Notes under the pieces: generated by a model
Seen by the model: only the letters and a program-made list of their open reading frames with translations
The model's database searches: none
What the model was told of the DNA's origin: nothing
Made by a program: the position numbers and the translations under genes
Shown here: positions 59,999-64,000 of the stretch, piece by piece
Position numbering within the stretch: the first letter of the stretch is position 1
Layout of the letters: each line of letters starts with the position of its first letter
DNA from: Posidoniimonas corsicana
Lineage (GTDB): Bacteria; Planctomycetota; Planctomycetia; Pirellulales; Lacipirellulaceae
DNA: 64,000 nt
Direction of reading: 5' to 3'
Assembly: GCF_007859765.1 (NCBI RefSeq)
Contig: NZ_SIHJ01000001.1
Location: 2,543,311 to 2,607,310 of the forward strand

Positions 59999-60592
59999 GT
60001 GAAGCAGCGTGCCGCGAGAAAACGAAACGAAGTGCTGATCGTCGGCGCCTGGGCCTCCCTCGTGCTGATTGGGTTCGGGTACCTCCACACCTACGGCGCC
60101 CGGGCGGGGGAGCTCGCCGACGGACCGCAGACCTGGCGCGATGGCACGCTTGAGGGGGCCGCGGGCCGGGCGCGTGTGTTGCTGTTTGCGCACCCCCGCT
60201 GCTCGTGCACGCGGGCGAGCATCGCCGAGCTGACCCACGTGGTCGAGGCCCACGCGCTGCGCGCCACGGTCGTGTTCTGGCAGCCCGAGGGGGCGGACGC
60301 CGAGTGGCGGGCGAGCCCAACCGTCGACATGGTCCAGCAGCACCCGCTGCTCGACGCCGCGTGGGACCCCGGCGGAAAGGTCTGCCGGAGCTTCGACGCA
60401 GCGACCTCGGGCCAGTGCCTGGTATACGACGCAAACGGCCGCCTGCGCTTCTCGGGCGGCATCACGGCCGGACGGGGCCACGAGGGCGCCAACGAGGGCC
60501 GGCAGACCGTCGATCGGCTGCTCTCGGAGTCCGGTGACCCGCCGACCGGTGTGCACACCTTTCCTGTCTTCGGATGCCGCTTGGAGGGCTAG
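59999..60592 (+). CDS. RedB-like thioredoxin-fold membrane-anchored protein
   Basis: The 197-residue product starts at a GTG. An N-terminal membrane anchor (about 12-28) places the rest outside the cytoplasm. The domain resembles RedB/thioredoxin-like proteins: 'VLLFAHPRCSCTRASIAEL' (C68-S-C70 in place of a CxxC), 'TSGQCLVYDANGRLRFSGGI' and 'GRGHEG', with a C-terminal 'FPVFGC' (C193). The Cys-x-Cys could act in thiol redox or peroxide reactions. It is 55 bases upstream of a chemoreceptor-type gene on the same strand. Similar RedB-signalling-protein gene pairs occur in planctomycetes and other phyla as far as I recall. The function is inferred. Confidence 0.8.
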   Translation: MKQRAARKRNEVLIVGAWASLVLIGFGYLHTYGARAGELADGPQTWRDGTLEGAAGRARVLLFAHPRCSCTRASIAELTHVVEAHALRATVVFWQPEGADAEWRASPTVDMVQQHPLLDAAWDPGGKVCRSFDAATSGQCLVYDANGRLRFSGGITAGRGHEGANEGRQTVDRLLSESGDPPTGVHTFPVFGCRLEG

Positions 60593-60647
60593 GGACCCGC
60601 GGTAGTGCGCCGCAACTACAACGACTTGCTGGCAGAGCTAAAGAGAT

Positions 60648-62165
60648 ATGAACGACCTCGAGCAGAGCCTCTACGACCAACAACTCAACGGCTGCCGTCG
60701 CGACGCCGACCGGCTGTTCTCCTGGCTGATGGTGCTGCAGTACGCGGGCCTGATCGCCACGGCGTTCTACTACTCGTCGCACGCGTGGCAGGGCGCGCAG
60801 TCCTGGGTGCACACGCACGTGTGGACCGCGTTGATCCTGGGCGGTCTGATCACGCTGGGGCCCGCGACGCTCGGCTTCCTACGCCCCGGCCAGCGGCTGA
60901 CGCGGTACGTGTTCGCCGCCAGCCAGCTGATGGTCTCGGCGCTGCTGATCCACCTGATGGGCGGCCGCAGCGAGGCCCACTTCCACGTGTTTGTCTCGCT
61001 GGCGTTCCTGGCCGCTTACCGCGACCCCTGGACTATTCTGATCGCCACCTTGGTGGCGGCCGTGGACCACGTCGGCCGCGGGTTGCTGATGCCGTTCTCG
61101 ATCTTCGGGATCGGCTCGCCGTCGCTGTGGCTGGCGATCGAGCACGCCTGCTGGGTGGTCTTCGAGGACGCCGTGCTGCTGCTGGTCACCGCCCAGAACC
61201 TGCGCGTCATGCGGGACGGCGCCGTCGCGTCGGCGCGGATGCAGCAGACCACCGACGCCCTGCACAACGACGTGGCCCAGCTCCGCGCCCGGCTCAACCG
61301 GGGCGCGGCCGGCGACCTGACCACCGCCGCCGGCGACGACCAGGAGATCGTCCAGCTCTGCGACCTCCGCGACGCGGTCGACTCGATGTTCGGCGAGCTC
61401 CGCGGGCTGATCTCCGACATCACCGTCGAGGCGGGCGTCGTGCGCAGCGAGACCGCCGAGGCGGGCGCCGAGTCGCAACGGGTCTCGAGCCGCATGGACG
61501 GCCAGCGGGCCGCGGTCGAGATGATCCGAGACACCACCCGCGGCCTGCTGCAGAGCATCGAGCAGGTCCGCGCCAACACCCAGCAGCTCGTCCGGTCGGC
61601 GGTCGAGTCGGGCGAGGTCGCCGCGGCCGGAGAGGCGACCGTGCGGGCCTCCAACGAGTCGATGGCGCAGCTCGAGGCCGAGGCCGCGCGGATCCAGGTC
61701 GGCCTGGCCGAGATAGTCGAGAACGCCGACCAGACCAGCCTGCTGGCGCTCAACGCCACCATCGAGGCGGCCCGCGCCGGCGACGCCGGCAAGGGCTTCG
61801 CCGTAGTGGCGGAGGAGGTCAAGCTGCTGGCCCAGCGCTGCAACCAGTCGGCCGCCACCATCGGCGGCATGCTCGAGGCCTCGTCCCGCGCGGTGGCCGA
61901 CAGCGTGTCGCACAGCCGCGCCGTGGCCGAGCAGCTCGCCCGCATCATCGAAGGGATCCAGAGCCTGCACGGGCAGATCGAGCAGGTCTCGACTCTGGCG
62001 GAGCAGCAGAACCAGATGGCCGGCGAGGTGTCCGCCGCCACGGAGAGCGTCGCCCAGGCGTCCGAGGAGTCGTCCGAGGGGAGCCGCCTGATCTCCGCGC
62101 GGTGCGAGAGCCTGCAGCAGACCTCCGAGCGGCTGGAGAGCAAGGTCAGCCGGTTCACGCTGTAG
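60648..62165 (+). CDS. methyl-accepting chemotaxis-type protein with His-rich membrane domain
   Basis: The 505-residue protein has six or seven membrane helices in the first 185 residues. They contain a striking pattern: '[20 protein letters not shown]' (H102, H111, H113), then 'VDHVGRG' (H141) and '[11 protein letters not shown]' (H166). The cytoplasmic part is a long coiled coil with the chemoreceptor hairpin tip ('[20 protein letters not shown]' and '[15 protein letters not shown]', about 360-405). There is no HAMP or ligand-binding periplasmic domain. It likely senses something in or at the membrane and signals to CheA/CheW-type partners or another output. No che genes are nearby. Confidence 0.9.
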   Translation: MNDLEQSLYDQQLNGCRRDADRLFSWLMVLQYAGLIATAFYYSSHAWQGAQSWVHTHVWTALILGGLITLGPATLGFLRPGQRLTRYVFAASQLMVSALLIHLMGGRSEAHFHVFVSLAFLAAYRDPWTILIATLVAAVDHVGRGLLMPFSIFGIGSPSLWLAIEHACWVVFEDAVLLLVTAQNLRVMRDGAVASARMQQTTDALHNDVAQLRARLNRGAAGDLTTAAGDDQEIVQLCDLRDAVDSMFGELRGLISDITVEAGVVRSETAEAGAESQRVSSRMDGQRAAVEMIRDTTRGLLQSIEQVRANTQQLVRSAVESGEVAAAGEATVRASNESMAQLEAEAARIQVGLAEIVENADQTSLLALNATIEAARAGDAGKGFAVVAEEVKLLAQRCNQSAATIGGMLEASSRAVADSVSHSRAVAEQLARIIEGIQSLHGQIEQVSTLAEQQNQMAGEVSAATESVAQASEESSEGSRLISARCESLQQTSERLESKVSRFTL

Positions 62166-62177
62166 CGGCGGGGCCGC

Positions 62178-64000
62178 TCAGTTCGGCTGCTGCTTCAACT
62201 CGTTGATCCGCGATTGCTGCTCGCGGGAGGTGGTTTGCAGCCGCTCGATCTCGGTCTCCTGGGCGCCCAGCTTCTCCTCGTACCGGCGGTAGAGCTGGCT
62301 GGTCTTGTCGAGCGTCTGCATGTTCTTGCGGATGCGGTTGTGCTCCAAAGCGATGTTGGTCAGACGGCCGGTGGTGGCCGCCAACGCGGCCTGGGCCGCG
62401 GCGAGCTCGCGCCGACGCTGGGCAAACTCGCGTAGCGTTTGCTTGACTTCGTGACCTACCGCGTCGTCGGCCAACAGGGTTGCAAGCAGCCGATCGTTGA
62501 TCGACGACAACGCCACCGAGTGCTCGCTGACGCTCCGTTCACCGACCCGCAGGGTGTCGGTCTCGCCCGCGGGGACCGACAGCTCGAAGCGTCGCCAGTC
62601 GCGGGTGGTCTCCGCCGCCTTGGCCGGCATGGTCACCTCCCACAGCGGGTCGACGGGGTGCTCGATCAGCACGGTCCGCGGCTTGTCGGCGGCGTTCTTC
62701 ACCGCGTAGACGTGGTCGCGGGCCGTGCGGTGCTTCAGCACGATCGCCCCGCCCACGATGCGGGCGTCGACCAACGTTTGGACCGCGTCGAGCTGGCGGG
62801 TGGTCACCTCGCACTCCTGGTCAACCGCGTAGCTTAGCAGCCGCTGCTCGCCGGCAGGCACGTCGCCCAGCCGCGCGTCGCCCGCGTACTCGCCGCCGTC
62901 GAACACCGTGATCGGACCGGCCGCCAGGTGCAGGTCGGTCGAGTTGGTCAGCCGCAGCCCGCGGAGCGGGTGCACGCTGTGCACGGCGGCGTTGTAGATC
63001 GATAGCCGCTCCCCCTGGACCTGGCTGTTGACGATCGGCAGCATCGTCGAGTGCTCCGGATCGAGGGTGACCGGCGTCGCGATCTGGTAGCGGAACAACT
63101 CTCCAACCTCGCCGCCGACAGCGGCGGTCTGCTGGGAGGACTGCATGCCGCGTGACAGGTCCCGTTCCTCGGGCAGGTTGACCCCGGCGCTGCCCCCGAA
63201 GGCGCCGCCCCCGCCACCAAACCCGCCGCCACCGAATCCTCCGCCGCCCCGCTGTCTCGCCGGCATGTCGAGCTGACGGGCGTCAAAGGGGTCGGCGTCG
63301 GCGTCGGCGAACGGGTCGGAGTCGAACGCGCCCTGGTGCACGCGCGGGACGAGCCCGGCGAACTGCTCGGCCTTGACCATAGGGCGACGGACGTAGAGCG
63401 GCTCGTACAAGTCCATCTGGAAAGAGATCGGCCGCCCGCTGACCAGCGCCAGGTCGACGCCTTCCCACTTGGCGTTGCTGGTGTTCTCCACCATCGCCCA
63501 GCCCTGCAGCAGCGGCTTGTCGTCGTCGTCCAGCACCAGGCGGTAGCTGGTTTTCCAGACGGGGAACTCCTGGATCAAACCAACCCGCACGCGACGCTCG
63601 CCCTCGCCGCGGAAGTCGATGGTCACCTGCTTGGTCTCCGAGCTGCTGCGCATCGCGAGCAGCTCGAGCGCGCGCTGGAAGTCGGCGTTGAGCTGCTCGT
63701 CCGCCAGCCGCAGCCCCGGCAGACCCTCGACGGCATAGGTCCGCAAAACGCCCTTGACGCTCAGCAGCAGGACGTCCTGCTCAAGCGGCTCGTCGCCGCC
63801 GGGCACGCGGCGACGCTCGACGCTGACGATGCGTCCGCGGGTCTGCTTCTCGTCGGCGAGCTGGATGATGTGGCCACGCAGCTGACGCAGCAGGTCCGCC
63901 AGCCCCGCGTTTGCGCGGAGGTCGACGCTCAGCGCCTCGAGCGAGCGGGCGATCGGCTCGCGGTTGTCGTACGTGACGGCCGACGCGTGGCCGCCGTCCA
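62178..64000 (-). CDS. DUF4139-like protein, 5' end beyond the window
   Basis: At least 606 codons are open and run past the right edge, so the N-terminus is missing. The visible part contains 'TIDFRGEGERRVRVGLIQE' and 'FPVWKTSYRLVLDDDD', then 'VENTSNAKWEGVDLALVSGR', all typical of DUF4139-type domains. A Gly-rich insert ('GGGGFGGGGFGGGGGAFGGS') interrupts it. The C-terminal 130 residues are coiled coil ('LEHNRIRKNMQTLDKTSQLY'). These proteins are generally secreted or surface-associated and have no defined function. It ends 12 bases from the convergent chemoreceptor gene. Confidence 0.82.
   Translation of the reverse strand, partial: DGGHASAVTYDNREPIARSLEALSVDLRANAGLADLLRQLRGHIIQLADEKQTRGRIVSVERRRVPGGDEPLEQDVLLLSVKGVLRTYAVEGLPGLRLADEQLNADFQRALELLAMRSSSETKQVTIDFRGEGERRVRVGLIQEFPVWKTSYRLVLDDDDKPLLQGWAMVENTSNAKWEGVDLALVSGRPISFQMDLYEPLYVRRPMVKAEQFAGLVPRVHQGAFDSDPFADADADPFDARQLDMPARQRGGGGFGGGGFGGGGGAFGGSAGVNLPEERDLSRGMQSSQQTAAVGGEVGELFRYQIATPVTLDPEHSTMLPIVNSQVQGERLSIYNAAVHSVHPLRGLRLTNSTDLHLAAGPITVFDGGEYAGDARLGDVPAGEQRLLSYAVDQECEVTTRQLDAVQTLVDARIVGGAIVLKHRTARDHVYAVKNAADKPRTVLIEHPVDPLWEVTMPAKAAETTRDWRRFELSVPAGETDTLRVGERSVSEHSVALSSINDRLLATLLADDAVGHEVKQTLREFAQRRRELAAAQAALAATTGRLTNIALEHNRIRKNMQTLDKTSQLYRRYEEKLGAQETEIERLQTTSREQQSRINELKQQPN

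Overview
The window looks like a chromosomal segment of a planctomycete, most probably of the Pirellulales/Lacipirellulaceae type. The grounds are the high GC content, a DUF1559 pseudopilin-like protein, a BBP7-type outer-membrane barrel protein, PEP-CTERM proteins (one with planctomycete-style dockerin repeats), a TIGR03790 protein, ThuA- and DUF4139-type proteins, and many lineage-typical proteins of unknown function. No rRNA, tRNA, CRISPR array, phage or insertion sequence was recognised. About 46 protein genes cover most of the sequence. Family names come from motif recognition by eye, not from database searches.

Layout. 1-16.6 kb: mixed metabolic and envelope genes: ThuA-like protein, a stand-alone polysaccharide export protein, a site-2 protease, an HDOD signalling protein, a YCF48/CBM9-like secreted protein, a diverged RNase HII-like protein, a SixA-type phosphatase, an RNase Z-like hydrolase, a glycosyltransferase, a DUF1559 protein, glgC and a secreted GH43 glycosidase. 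16.8-23.2 kb: a patatin-like membrane protein, small membrane proteins, folC and a repeat-rich intergenic region. 23.8-29.1 kb: a minus-strand run encoding an RND exporter, an S41 protease and a CDF metal exporter. 29.3-37.6 kb: BBP7 protein, transaldolase, two large unknown proteins, a second repeat-rich gap, a DCC-family protein and a secreted EEP-family hydrolase.

37.8-56.5 kb is an envelope and exopolysaccharide region. It holds five PEP-CTERM proteins in two clusters and a minus-strand polysaccharide set: Wzc-type tyrosine kinase, CpsB/YwqE-type PHP phosphatase, O-antigen-ligase/TPR protein, a lipoprotein and a Wza-type export protein. A TIGR03790 protein, a membrane TPR protein and a sigma-54 activator without a receiver domain follow. 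No exosortase is present, so PEP-CTERM sorting must be encoded elsewhere. 56.8-64 kb: a very large polytopic membrane protein, then a RedB-like thioredoxin-fold protein beside a chemoreceptor-type signalling protein with an unusual His-rich membrane domain, and a DUF4139-type protein cut by the window end.

The two signals I would follow first are the RedB-like/HFHVF-chemoreceptor pair (59,999-62,165) and a family of GGGACAAAAGTC-type inverted repeats in two intergenic regions (21.2-21.4 kb and 35.7-35.9 kb). TAGAAT/TACAAT/TAGACT-type hexamers recur a short distance upstream of many genes and probably mark promoter -10 elements.
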